Shown: positions 1 through 12,400 of the stretch, one piece after another
Numbering within the stretch: position 1 is the first letter of the stretch
Layout of the letters: each line of letters opens with the position of its first letter
Origin: Parelaphostrongylus tenuis
Taxonomy: Eukaryota; Nematoda; Chromadorea; Rhabditida; Metastrongylidae
Direction: 5' to 3'
DNA: 64,000 nt
Assembly: GCA_019055375.1 (NCBI GenBank)
Contig: JAHQIW010003596.1
Coordinates: 124,001 to 188,000, forward strand
Notes under the pieces: model-generated
Databases searched by the model: none
The model's input: the letters and a program-made list of their open reading frames with translations, nothing else
Told to the model about the DNA's origin: nothing
Translations under genes and position numbers: made by a program

Positions 1-1747
1 TTTGAAAAAAAGAAATACAAGCCAGAAATTTTGAACTAATTGTTGCCGCATGGATTGGTAATACGTCACTACTAACTCTTTAGAGGTAAAAAGAGATGGA
101 TTACAAAATTCTACCTCATTCACCATACGAGATAGCCCCTTCTCTTGGTGCTAACCGTTTCCTCAGGCATGTCGACAGCTTCCCACGCGACAACTGCTTC
201 AGAAGCGAAGTTGGGACCGGAACTATTTTCAGCGTTTTCAATGCCTCCAAAATCCGCATTTCTATGCAAATAGTATAAAGCGATTGCTTTTCTGTGCTAA
301 ATGTATAGCTTTGAATCAAAATTCATATCGATTGATAAAGTTTGTTCTGAGCTGAGACCGTTTTTTGAAATTCGAGGATGAAGTACGATGTTGATTTTCG
401 GACACACAAATTTGCATCCTAGTTGTAACAGCACTTTCTTCCTAAACTTGAATGCTATCTCAATGAATTATGTAACCTTCAAAGGCCAAAATGATTCCAC
501 CCTTACTCTTGTTAAGAGTTTAGCTTTTCTTACGTAAAAGCTCCAACCTACCTCAGGCCATTTTCAATCTTCAACTGACCATGCTCTTTCTCAATATTTC
601 CCCTCGTAAATAATTAGAGAGCTAAGAAGCTGAGAATTTAGAAGACATAAAAACGAGATGTGAAGTCATAATGAGTACGGAGAACACAGTGCTCTGCATA
701 AATAGTTCAACACATTATGAAGTAGGGTGAAAAAGTGCATGATAGCTATAATACATTTTTGATCATTTTTAAGATGTCTTCTGTAGAGTTGGTGACTTTT
801 TGCATATTTTTTTAAGCTATATATACGTTGTCTTATGACCATATCTACCGGTACTCTTGTTTTGGATTATTGATATTACTATTACTTCTATAATTACATC
901 ATTATTACCATGGCTAACTCCAATGTGCCAATTTTTTAGAACTACACTTGGTCCTCATTTCTTCTTAACTAGTTCTGGCTTTGTGAAGCACTTCCATACA
1001 ACGAATTTGTCTCTCAGATATTTTAAGGCCTACAATTTCTTACACCTTGAAGAACTCTGACCCGACTATAGAGTGGAATAAATACTTTCAAATCCATACT
1101 ACATTTCAAAGAGACTTTCGAAAATTCAGTTGTGAGATGAGATGGTAAACAATGGTTAATTTGGATACGAAGAACGAGTACAAAAGAAACTTGTATTTAA
1201 AAAATCAAAAATTTGTCTCATGGCGTCTTTTATCTGGTTTTCAGGAAGAAAGCTTACAGATTGAGAAATGTGCATTTTACTTAAATATCTAGGAAATTTC
1301 AAGAAAATATTTGACAGTTTTTTTCCTCCAGCGAACGCCCCTATACACAATGATTTCAGGTCGAAGTTCACAGTTCTTAACATTGCTTAGAAATTTCATT
1401 GTGTGCCAATGATACAGTAAACTAACAAAGAAAGAAGGGAAAAAACTTGTTCCTACGAAGGTCAGCAAAATTAAAGAATATGTGATAAGCGTGATTTTAG
1501 ACAATTTGTACTGCAAATGTATTAAAATCAAACTGTTTTTCTTACCAATATCGACGTGAATTTTTGCCTTCTCAGTTGCGAAATGTCATAAAGTCATATA
1601 ACAACAGTGAATCAGAAACTTTTCACGCACTTTTAAGAAAAAGTGTAAGTTGTTATAATGTCCAGATCTTGTGTAATGAACATGAGTGATCATTTTCGAG
1701 TTGCCTACTGCGACGAGTAGAAGCAACAGCTGAAAGTACATGTTGTG

Positions 1748-1749
<2 letters not shown>
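1..1749. other. no gene recognised
   Basis: Both strands carry only short open frames (under about 80 codons) without recognisable protein families, consistent splice sites or codon bias. Nothing else stands out. Confidence 0.5.
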
Positions 1750-1787
<38 letters not shown>

Positions 1788-1842
1788 CATAGAGAGAGAG
1801 AGAGAGAGAGAAAGAAAGAGAGAGGGTGGGAGAGAGAAAAAG
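1750..1842. repeat. TA then GA microsatellite
   Basis: A run of alternating T and A (about 34 bases) passes through a short CATA stretch into a GA-rich tract. Open frames that cross it on both strands translate to Tyr-Ile or Arg-Glu repeats and are artefacts of the simple repeat. Confidence 0.95.
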
Positions 1843-2402
1843 AATAATGACATCAGACAGACACAGAGACAGATAAACAAACACATAGAGTCAGAAGCAC
1901 AGGAAGAAGAATTCAAATACGAAAAGATAGAAAGATCACACTATGGACAGAGTCTCACTGACAGAAAATTTGTTCGCCTGAGAGGCCAGCAAGGAGCAGA
2001 ACCTTTTGAAAAACCACAATTGTTCTCCAGAAACCTTGTACGAGGAAAGTAAATTTTGCTTTGATACTCAAGGATGACTGCCGGTGATGAGAGCTTCTGA
2101 AAGCCCAGACACTGCTCAGTCGACACCTCAGCAAAAGAACATCTTCAATCACTAGAGAACTTGTGAATTGGAAACTGTGCTAAAATCCAGAACATCCTTC
2201 AAGACAAGGGATCACTCAGGTATCAGGATGGTTATCAAATCACAAATTTTTCACCATGTGGTTTAATAATTCAACAGAATAATGATTCACATGACGTATC
2301 CATCAAATACTGGTGATCTGATTTACGAGGATTTTTTTGAAGAAGAAGCTATACTAATTTGATTATGTCGCCTGTATTTACTGGTGTGCGTCAATCAATA
2401 TA

Positions 2403-2640
2403 TTAGGTTGTTGCAAAGGTCATTGCGGTTTATGCATTACTGAAATTTTGTGCCTGATAATAGAATATGTTAAAAAACCAAAGTCACCTTAGAATCTGGA
2501 GTTTGAAACCGCGCTTATTTTCCCATAAACTTAACATTGTATTCAAAATGGAAAATAGAAATGGAAAAGCAAAGTGGAAAAGTTCTTCGACACTTTCTAT
2601 CGGGCGAAGACGAGTGGATAAAGAAGTGTTACATTGATGT
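2403..2640 (+). mobile_element. possible mariner end (solo TIR-like sequence)
   Basis: The sequence from 2403 begins TTAGGTTGTTGCAAAGGTCA and continues TTGCGGTTT, which closely matches the terminal inverted repeat of Hsmar1/cecropia-type mariners. No matching inverted end and no convincing transposase reading frame were found downstream, so this is at best a truncated and decayed copy; the right limit given here is arbitrary. Confidence 0.4.
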
Positions 2641-4097
2641 TGACAAAAGTGTTACGTTACTTATGTTTTTCGCCGTGAACGATACTTGACTTCACTCTCA
2701 GTACCGACAGCTAACTGAACAGCTGATGTATGGTGGGCCCAAGAATTAATGTTGAAAAGGTTGCGATTATAGCGAGAAATCTGGTTTCATCTAAGAAAAT
2801 GGAATTTCAGCGCTGAGATGTGCATCACTAGGCAGTCTAAGGTGTTGAGAAGCTTGATGCTTTTTTTCAAAACATTTTCTCCAAACTCTTTACATGTTAT
2901 CAATCACTTTAGAGCGCAACATCAGGTAATCATTTCAGTTGACGTTGGAGTGATACTTCTTCGGTGCCGATAACAGCAGGGGTGAGACGTAGGGCATGTG
3001 GTACTGATGAGGCCTGCGAGAACGCGAAAACATACGTATATCGCTCGAGATGCCTTGAAAGACTTAAAATATCTTATTAGACTATACCGAATTTTAAGCG
3101 AAGTCTCAGAATAGTCGAGCGGCAGTTATTAATACCGTGTCAGTTCAGATGATATAACAAAAACTGTTTGGTCACAAGAAACCCAGATTTTTATAGATAT
3201 TAGGAAAAAATTGGCATCAATTGTGCTATGTAGTTGATCATTAGCAACAATCTTAGTGTTACGCCAACAGCTACTTTGATTTGCTCTTACAATTCCTGGC
3301 ATGTGCAAATTCATTTGTTTCTTCCTGTTCGTGCTTCCATTCACTATCGTACTTTTGGTAGAAGATGTAGAAAGGAAAATAAACTCACTCCAAAGTAAAT
3401 AAAAAAAGTGATGTGAAGAATTAGCTAATTTGTAAATGCTTATTGAATAAAGTGAACACTTGAATTAAAACTCTTTAGTAATAAAAATCGCTAGCAACTT
3501 TTACAAAGTGTGGTGTGGTGCAGTGATTGGATGTACATTCAAATACAAAACGAGCTATTAGCTCTCGTGTCGACAAATTGGTAACGGACCTCTCTAGAAA
3601 AGCGAGGAGTGCCGATTTAATTCATCGTTCATCACACAAGTCATTATATATGCCATATATGCATTCATTCACCTCTAGGATGCTTAATGGTGGAGAATGC
3701 ATTGCGTATTCCTAAGGGATGAATCAACTGTGTTTTTCAGTTGTTCAATTCAATCAATCAATTGTGCATTTCACAAAAAATTTTGACAGAAATATATTCC
3801 ATATGAAGCTTGAATTTGTGGCTAGAAAATTATCTGGAAATGTCTCGCAACAGAATATTAGAGTGTGGCTAGTGGGTAAAACGTCAACGACACGAAGTTT
3901 GAAATTCAATAGAATTCTCTCTATACGGGCACTACAGTGTTATTAACGCTTTGAACCCTTCACAACTACGTGTGGTATTATCGGTAAATGCACAAATTAT
4001 GTGGTATGAAATTTCGGTCTTGAAGTTTGCCTTTTTCTTGCCTAAAACTAAACTTTTCTCAAACAATAGCAAAAAGCATAACGTTTGTTCAAGAGGG
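2641..4097. other. no gene recognised
   Basis: Only short unrelated open frames are present. Parts may be the decayed interior of the mariner-like copy that starts at 2403, but no catalytic motif could be read. Confidence 0.4.
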
Positions 4098-4390
4098 GCG
4101 CATGTGGCGTCGTGGTTTAAAGGTGCTCTGCGTCCGCACACGAGGTCAGTGGTTCGACCTCGCGCTCATGGCTCACCAAGCCATCTCTTCGGGTCGGCAA
4201 ATTGGTGGCAGAACCGTCTCAGACTTGTCTGGGAGGACAAGCAGCACTGGCTCGGTATAGCGGTAGGCCACCGCGAGTCATTGTAAAGGCCAGATATGTA
4301 TTCAATCATCTCAAACGAATTTGAAAATTGAAGACGAATGGATGGCGCATCCCTCAGGGATTGATCATCGCCGACAGCTTTATCCTTCAT
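4098..4390 (+). repeat. tRNA-derived SINE, copy 1
   Basis: The head looks like a tRNA gene: an A-box-like TGGCGTCGTGGTTTAAAGG is followed about 40 bases later by a B-box GTTCGACCTC. The body (GTCTCAGACTTGTCTGGGAG, CCACCGCGAGTCATTG) and the tail (CCTCAGGGATTGATC) recur in at least eleven other places in the window on both strands. The open frame of 111 codons that covers it is a by-product of the repeat. The parental tRNA was not identified. Confidence 0.8.
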
Positions 4391-4433
4391 CCTTTGCTCT
4401 TTGTTCAGGACAAAAAAGAACATCTCCGCGTTG

Positions 4434-4692
4434 TTTGATCCCTGAAGGATGCATCATGCATTGAACTTCATCACGTATCGTTGAGGGTGATTGAATGCAT
4501 AGTTGGCCTATACATTGACTTGTGATGGCCTACCCGATGTATCGAGTCAGTGCCAATGCCCTTCCAAACAGGTTCGGCGCCAGATTCTGATCCCGAAGGG
4601 GTGCAACGTTTGGTAAGCCTTGGGCGAGGGATCAAAACATCGACCTCGTGTATGTCGGAATGAGCATCAAATCACAGCGCCTCACGCGCCTC
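4434..4692 (-). repeat. tRNA-derived SINE, copy 2 (inverted)
   Basis: This is the same family on the opposite strand, read right to left: tRNA-like head near 4690, body with the complement of GAGTCATTGTAAAGGCC, and tail at 4434. It sits tail to tail with copy 1, separated by about 45 bases, so the two could form a long hairpin in a transcript. Confidence 0.75.
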
Positions 4693-5482
4693 GTCGAACG
4701 CTTCTTACTGATCACTCAATAAATGCAAGTTTAGATGCGAGTAAAAAACCGTGCTTCAAAGACTTTTTCCAATGAAAGTGCACCAGCGCTGTCATTGGAA
4801 GAGGTGGAACGGCTCAACAAAATGATCCATCATTATTTGTTTTACCTCTAATCCTATTAATGGCATTAGCAATTACTATCAATGCTCCCGTTCATTCCAG
4901 CATTGGCGTTACGCAACTGATGCCTTGCCCGAGGAGAATATGAACATCACTTGCTTTGTACAAGACCTTTTATATAAACTTTTTTTTTTTTCCGAGAAAA
5001 AGTGTGCACAAGAATAACATGCTTGCCGCTGCTGCAAGGACAGAGGTTAACGTGCATAGCTCTCAGATTAAGCACTGAAATAGACAGAGGTTCTTACAAT
5101 ACAGAGGCAATGTCAAACTGACCCTCATGCGATTCTTGATCTCTTGGTTGGCTGGTTATCACGTAACTGACGTGCGTGACACCATCATAATGCACGCTAA
5201 CACATTCACGCATGATTAACATTACATGCGCGGGAATTTATTTATATGTGAATTCGGTTCAACGTAAGCAAGCAACTTACTCTCTGAATATGTTACGATC
5301 GAAAAAGATTAGGTGTTCCTGTTTCACTCTGCAACCTTAAGCAGTCACCTGTGAGAGAACCTATTAAGCTTCACCCTTTAACCAGATCAAAATCGGCTGT
5401 ATAACGCTGCAATGGGTATCAATATGTTGCGTCTCTAGTAATGATCGAAAAAATATATGTGCCTGTTGATATATATATAGTA

Positions 5483-5768
5483 AGCATGTAGCGCAGTGAT
5501 GGAGGTGCTCTGCGTTGATGGTTCGATCTCGCGCTCATGGCTCACAAAGCCGTCCATCCCTCCTGGGTCGGTAGATTATTATCAGACTGGTCTCAGACTT
5601 GTTGAGGAGGATAACACCACTGACTCACTTTAGCTGGAGGCCACCGCGAGTCATTGCAAAGGTCAGATATACATTCAATCACCTCAAACGAAGTAAAAAT
5701 TTGAAGACCGTTCCATAGCGCATCCCTCAGGGATTGATCAACGCCAAAAGCTCTATTTTTTTTAATTA
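5483..5768 (+). repeat. tRNA-derived SINE, copy 3
   Basis: A-box-like TAGCGCAGTGATGGAGG and B-box GGTTCGATCTC are followed by the full family body (CAGACTGGTCTCAGACTTG, CCACCGCGAGTCATTG) and the tail CCCTCAGGGATTGATC, ending in a T-rich run. The spacing between the boxes is shorter than in copy 1 because of a small deletion. Confidence 0.8.
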
Positions 5769-8700
5769 TGGCGCAAATATTTTAAGTTGACCTGCTCATC
5801 TAGTACAGGTGGCAATGTTGACAAGGAAGGCAACATACATAAGACAAAACGTCGTCTGTTCAACAGACCGTTTCAGACGACGCCATGATCATAACGGCAG
5901 CAAATAATCACGGTATTACAACATGTCACATATCATTATAGTAGAACATTATATCAGACCTCACAACCTAGTACGTATTACAGCTTAATACAATAAAACA
6001 TTGCTTGAAACTTCCAAGATTCCTTGATAACGAGTTGACAACTCTAATAGTAAAGAACATTTACACAGCAAAGTAAAAGTCAGCATTCTGTACCTAAAAC
6101 TTTTTGGAAACAAAGCGGACACAGTACAATAGGAATAGAGACTTCTCAAAAGTCGTGACAATCCAAACATGCCTGGGAGAAAGGCAAAGCAAAAGTTTCA
6201 ATAGTGCTACGGATAATTGAGAACCACAGAAAGGGGAAACGCGTTTCGGAGCCAGTTCAGGTCCAAGTTCTACTCGTATGATAACATTGTTGTGGTTGTA
6301 TTCCACATCGTATATCCACAATAAAAAATCAATGGCAGTGAACAGAACGAAGCGTTATGATCTTAACTGCAGTTTCAGCTTAAATGCGCTTGATGCAAAT
6401 TTGCGTCGCTCGATCAATCTCGTCGATCAGTGACTGATCGTGAAATTCGAAGCTTAAACTATGACCAGAAAGTAAAATAAGGATCATTTCGTGGTGCAGT
6501 GGGCAACACGTTAGCTCCGGAAAGAGTAGTCGCGAGTTCGGAGCATCGTCATGTTGCAAAATGGGTCGTATCTCAGCAGTCCTAAAGTTGTATTTCACGT
6601 CGCACTCTGTTAAGAGAAAAGAAGCAAGAAGATTACAGACAAGATTTGGAAATTGTTATCCTCTGAAATTTTGGGAAATTTTAGGAAGTTAACATGCCCC
6701 TCTTATTTAGCCAATTGATCACAATCACATTCAAGACGGATTAACGCTTATACTTACCACAAAAAAAGTTTTTAATGCTCAAATTTCTACATCGGATGCC
6801 AATCAAGAACGATTGAAGTATGTCGAATGGAAAACCTCATCGTTGGGATGGTGTTCTAGCAAATCCGGTAGACGAACGTGCTTCAACAAGTGAATTCTCC
6901 TGTGAAAGGGGCATGGAAAAACCCAAAACGTCACTATCGCCATGAGAGCAGACATAAATAGCAAAACATTCGGATCCAATTCAATATTGATTCACAGAAC
7001 TACGCGATTTACAGTTTTTCATTGTTTTCTACCATGAATTTGTAGTAGCAATTTTTTAATCCATGTATTTCTAGTCATCATGTCTTACGGATAAAGATAC
7101 TTCGCTACATGTGTATTTCACACTCACCGTTACTGTCTACTTTCGTATCCACTGTTCATTTATGTTGAAAAGACTTTTCTTTCTTTGCAACACTGTACAA
7201 TGTAAAACAATATTGCTTCAAGATTGTTGAAACTTTAATGTGCTACACAATTTTACGACCCGTTTTTTTCCCCGCTTGAGCTAGTTATATGAAAAACGAT
7301 TTCGATTCATAAAATTAGACTAGATTCTTATAATCTGATGTTAGCTGTAATTCACAGCGTAGATTTGGCTATCTGCTGGTTTTATCATACACAATATGTG
7401 CGCTCTAGAAAAAGGATGATTGATGCCTTAGGAGTGAAATAATACTAGATTAATAAGAACTAATAAATTGCTTCAAAATTACCACTTCAGTGATTTTCAG
7501 TAATTCAGCGAAAACCAATTATTTGTAGTCTTCACCAAACACGCTCATCTTTCCTAAAGATGTGCCTCGTTAGCTATCGAATTGTTATGGTTACGTGATA
7601 TGTTGAATAGATAGAAAGAGAAGGGTGAAGCGTGGTCGCATTAAAGTGCAATCAGTCATTGTTGGTCGTACGTCGTCAGCATCAAACCAACAATAGACAT
7701 GTTTTTGGTAAGCTGAAAGAGTGATGACCGAGAAGAGAACAAGGCAAGAGCGTCTCATCGGAACGGGAAGATTTGAGTGCGAACGAACTTGACGTCAGTC
7801 AAATATCTAATCTATCAAAATCTAGTCACTTCTAGATAACGACATTAACACACTTTTATTTCATTTTAGCATTTGCATTTACGACAATTTTCTCCGAATT
7901 TTCTCAACCACCTTAAACTCGATTAGTGAGAATTCAGGAAGAATGTTTGTGAACATAGAATTTCTTTTGAATATTCTTCCAAAATTCGATGGAAAAAAAA
8001 GCTTAAGCTAATCTCAAATTCTTCGTACCAGTCAGAATACCTAGTGATCTCATCGCTTTTTTCCTCAGATTACGCAGCAATTACAGAATTCTAGTGTGAA
8101 AATCAATTAATGTTAAGCTCAACATTAACGCAGTATTTGTTTGTTTTCTCACGAGGAAATTGAATTTACCGAATCTTTCTGTTCGTCAAACATTCGAACA
8201 ATCAAAGGACCACTATAATACAGCTTATAAAGTTGAAACTTGAATTCTTCTATTGTTACTCTTATGTGATCGCTGTCGAATAAATACTAGTAGTCGCAGC
8301 CTTTCCTTTTTTTTTAAATCCTCGAGAAGAGTGTGATGCAGCGGTGTATTATGAAGAATTAGTCAAGTACTCATGAGCTATTCTTAAGCTCTTTCTTCCT
8401 GACAAAACGCTGTTTATTTATACCTCATTAGCAAAGGTGACACCAATCACCGATTTACTCGTAATACCTTTATCCCTCTTTTTTTCAGGTTTCGTTACAA
8501 ATAAATGTTTGATTACGATTCTTTTCTTAGAGTTTATACAATATCGTCTTTTCTTACTCAAAAATTCTATCTATTCACCTATGCACTTATTCACTAAGAC
8601 ACTACTAAAGCACTTTCAAGATTGAATCTTTGCGAAACATTTTCACTATTTGAAATTGTACACATACACCAAAAACTCTGTTCACAGAATAATTCACAGC

Positions 8701-8851
8701 AACTGATTGGAGCAAACTCTATTGAAAACCATGAAAATAACCATTCAATGACAATTTAAGCCGCCAGTATCCATTCTTTTTGAGTGTTTTTCTGTAAAAA
8801 CTACTTCCCTTCCACGCTAATAATCCATAACTAGTAGTTGGATTCCAGTTT
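5769..8851. other. no gene recognised
   Basis: AT-rich, with short open frames only. A perfect CRE-like octamer TGACGTCA lies at 7790-7797, which is expected occasionally by chance. No exon with a protein family match was found, although a small 5' exon of the downstream rab-37 gene could hide here. Confidence 0.4.
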
Positions 8852-8862
8852 CTCTCTCTCTA

Positions 8863-8912
<50 letters not shown>

Positions 8913-9003
8913 GATAGATATACATATATATACGTTTATATGTATATACATATAGGCATATGTATATATGTATATATATGTATATATATATATATATATA
9001 TAT
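8852..9003. repeat. TA-rich compound microsatellite
   Basis: A short TC tract leads into long alternating TA/CATA arrays. The Tyr-Ile-rich open frames on both strands here are repeat artefacts. Confidence 0.95.
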
Positions 9004-9017
9004 TGCATAGTATTTCA

Positions 9018-9235
9018 TCTGATCCGTCATTACAGTTTTTTTTTTCATTGTGCGAATCTCAGTACTTTTAGCATTGAATTCGTTTTCCGTTATCTTCTAG
9101 AACGGCGAAGAATACTGGTTGAGCTAGTCTCCTTGCAATCTCGAGGATAGCCCGGCTGTGGCGCTACGGTTGTTGTTGATTGCAGGAGAGAGTTGTGGGT
9201 ATAGCTCAGCTCCACTCGCGCCGCGACGAGCAACA
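9018..9235 (-). repeat. interspersed repeat family R2, copy 1
   Basis: Read on the minus strand this segment contains TCGAGATTGCAAGGAGACTA, then an AGTATTCTTCGCCGTTCTAG stretch, then GAATTCAATGCTAAAAGTAC and a terminal A-rich run before GTAATGACGGATCA. The same order of blocks occurs at 16,361 and 33,655. The family is non-coding, so it is probably a short non-autonomous element. This copy lies between two TA microsatellites. Confidence 0.7.
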
Positions 9236-9260
9236 CTTCTCGGATACGGCGCCGCTTTAT

Positions 9261-9262
9261 TG

Positions 9263-9310
<48 letters not shown>

Positions 9311-9402
9311 GTATATACATATACAAAACGATACATATATGTGCATATATATGTATAATGTATATACCATACATATATATATATATATACATATATATAA
9401 TA
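9261..9402. repeat. TA-rich compound microsatellite
   Basis: Several alternating TA arrays are separated by short GCATA and CGATACA interruptions. Together with the array at 8852-9003 it brackets the R2 repeat copy. Confidence 0.95.
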
Positions 9403-12400
9403 TCCACGGTCGCTAGGTGATCTTCAAGACAGAACATTTAACGGCTCCCTGTAACATTGAATGAAGCTTCGAGAGCATCCTAAAACTGCTCTAGGATTGC
9501 ATGAGGGACCATACTTGGAAGTCAGCACTTCGTCGAACAGAAGACACAAAGAAATCATCATCTAATGAACGAATCTACATTCGAGCGCCACCATCACCTT
9601 CAAAGATGACGATGGCGGTTGAAAATATGATAACAAAACGAATAATCTAAATGGGTTGAAGGTGTTGTGGGTTATTCAGCTTCAATATCAATGCAGACTT
9701 AAATTGTTTATTTGGTATATTCACCTTATGAGAAAGGGATTAAGCAATTCTTCTATTGAGGACTATACAAAAAGTTGATTTACGTCACACGAGAGCTGAT
9801 GAGCTTCTTAGGACTACCTATTTAAACATAACCAGTAAAAGTGCGGGATTTTATACCAAGTGTGTGATCCCTTGGGGGAACAAAGTCCTCTGGGTCGCTC
9901 TGACACATGATGTGGAGGAAAAATCCTTCTCCAACGCCTTCACGAATCCCTCAGTGATTAAACACTGTTATAGGTGAACTGTCTGAATCTGCAGTAAGAG
10001 CTACCTAATCTACTGATGATTTAATCACACTGCTTAGCTGATTAGCGTTAAATAAGCACATTAATCTCACCTCTTGTTGGGAAGAAATGAATAAATTGAT
10101 ATTTTCTCACTTCCTTACATATTTGTTGAATAATTTATAGTATTTTTCTCGCATCTCTGACAGTTTGTGAAAATTTACAAATAAAAACTGACCTCTCATC
10201 GATTTGAGATGTTTAAGCTTTTTATTCATCGATTTAGTTATGGTTGATGTTATTCACTGCGAGATGTCTAACATCCTTCGAAAGGAATCAACATGTCCCT
10301 CTCTTCGAAAAGGATCTCATCGGAATGTCGACACGCATATGTCGTTTTTACGTTTTTACACGACGGAGCAGAGATTTTCTCATTAGTTAGTGACGAAGCG
10401 AATGAACAGCAGATTCCGTGCACTTGTGCCACTTGAGTCAAGTTGTTTGAAAGAAAGGAGAATTGACTAGCGAGCAAGTTTTTTTTCTACAGATCGAAAA
10501 CTTCTTTATTTTGTCTGCCGGAAGCCATCTTGTTGGATGTGTGGCTACGGAACAAACCACTTTGATTGAATGTCTTGCGTACGTTCTTCATCAAGGTAAC
10601 ACAATTCAATCATTTTGATGAGCCAACCTTGTCAAACGTTATTCATTCGAATCATTCATGACTCGTCACCACTCATGTCTTCACACTTTCGATGCTGAGT
10701 TCATATTTCTCTATACTCATAGATATGATCTGCCTTAGGTTTCGATGGGTTGTAGCATAAAATTTCTGTTTATCACTTTCATTTTCTGATTTCTTTCTTC
10801 GAAGTCACATCGGCTGCATTTCATCTTGAAGGTGCTTGAGGCACTTTTGCACAAGTAATTATTTATAGATAGCACAAGCCAGCTTCTTCAACGGATAATG
10901 AAAATGATCACACCATGAAAGAAGTTTCCATAACTTCGGATTTCAGTATCACGACTCTATTTCCATCATAACTATACAGCCATGAATGGTGTGGCAAAGC
11001 TGGTCACCATCAGCCACTATTCAAGCCAATTCAAATTCGTAAGGAGGTTTCGTTGATTGAGATAACGGACCTCAGTGCTCACACGGGAATCCACTTTGCG
11101 GCTTATATTCGGACGAAACACTGTCGATGTAATTTCGTTGAAATCCTCTTCCTTACGTCTTTTCTTAACGCTAGAATATTGAGTCTATAACCAATCAACT
11201 TTTTCATTCTTACTGTTGCTATTGCTTTAGATGATGTCTATTCCTCAAGTCGGGCCACGGGAATTCACTAACGTAATTCATGGCAGATATTACCTATCAA
11301 CGATTGGCTATAAAGTCGTTTTAATTCTCTTCTGAATAAGCCGTTGATTACTATCGATCGATCTTTTTGATCTGGATTGTCCATAGTCTAGCATGTGTGG
11401 GAGTATTTTTACTGTCTAGTGCACAGTATCACTGCTTCATAGGCACAAACACTCAACAAAATTGCACTACATCAAAAACAAATGGAACCTGTCGTTACAA
11501 ACAAATAAATTGTCATAATCCACCAAACACCAGACTTTCTTCAAATCAAGCTCATCCAAATACTCTAAGCTATATTGGAAGAGGCTAGTCATTTTTATAA
11601 ATTTTTTGGCGGTCTCGCCTCCAGCAATCGATTTGGCTATGCTTGAACATTCAGAACACGTCTAAATGCCGATAACGAAGATGGCGATGACTCTCATAAG
11701 TTTTGAACATTATGTTCACCTTCGATCGTCTTATTTATGATGTTTAATTATACATTTCCGCAGGATCCTTCTGAGTAATTTCTTTTCAAGGGCTAGAGCA
11801 GCTGATTCATAGATAGAGCATTTAGGACGCTTACTTATGCAGTTGAAGTTCTCTGAATGGGGTTCCGACATGATCCATTAGGGTGTTTGTTTCTTGACGA
11901 CACTAACGTGTTTCATCCTGCCAGTACCAAAATTACGCCTAATTACTGAGCTTACAAAGCATGTTGTAAAAAACCTGGCTACGAGTTTTTCCCGTAGGTG
12001 TATCGCCTGTATTAAGACGTTATTCTTCAATCGTTTATGAATGATTTCATTGCATCATCTTGCTCGACAACGAAGGCTAACAACGTAACACCGGATTCCC
12101 ACCGTAAGCATTTTTCACTGGCATATCACTGTCTTTCAAAACTTCAGCAGTACAAAGACCGTATCCACTTGAAGGACCATTGAATGTGTTTTTTCTCAAA
12201 ATGTTAGAGCTCTTGGATGCTCTCTAGTGTGAAAAAAACCATATTGTGATTTTCATTTTTTCTTTTCCACATTATGAACCTATTCGTTTCTCTTCGTTTT
12301 AGCAAGATTAACGTTTTCCATAACGTGGAGCTCAAGAAAGCGCTGTAAATTACAACTGTTTAAATGAAAAGCACACAATGGTGATTTCACATTCACATTC

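Noticed and set aside
3951..4286. 111-codon frame
   Set aside because: Most of it is a tRNA-derived SINE; the translation is the repeat read in one frame.
9090..9437. Tyr/Ile-rich frames of 70-115 codons on the minus strand
   Set aside because: They are translations of TA microsatellites and the R2 repeat.
11367..11588. Frame with a signal-peptide-like start and a Cys-containing tail
   Set aside because: It has no ATG, the frame closes just upstream at a TAA, and no partner exon or family match was found.
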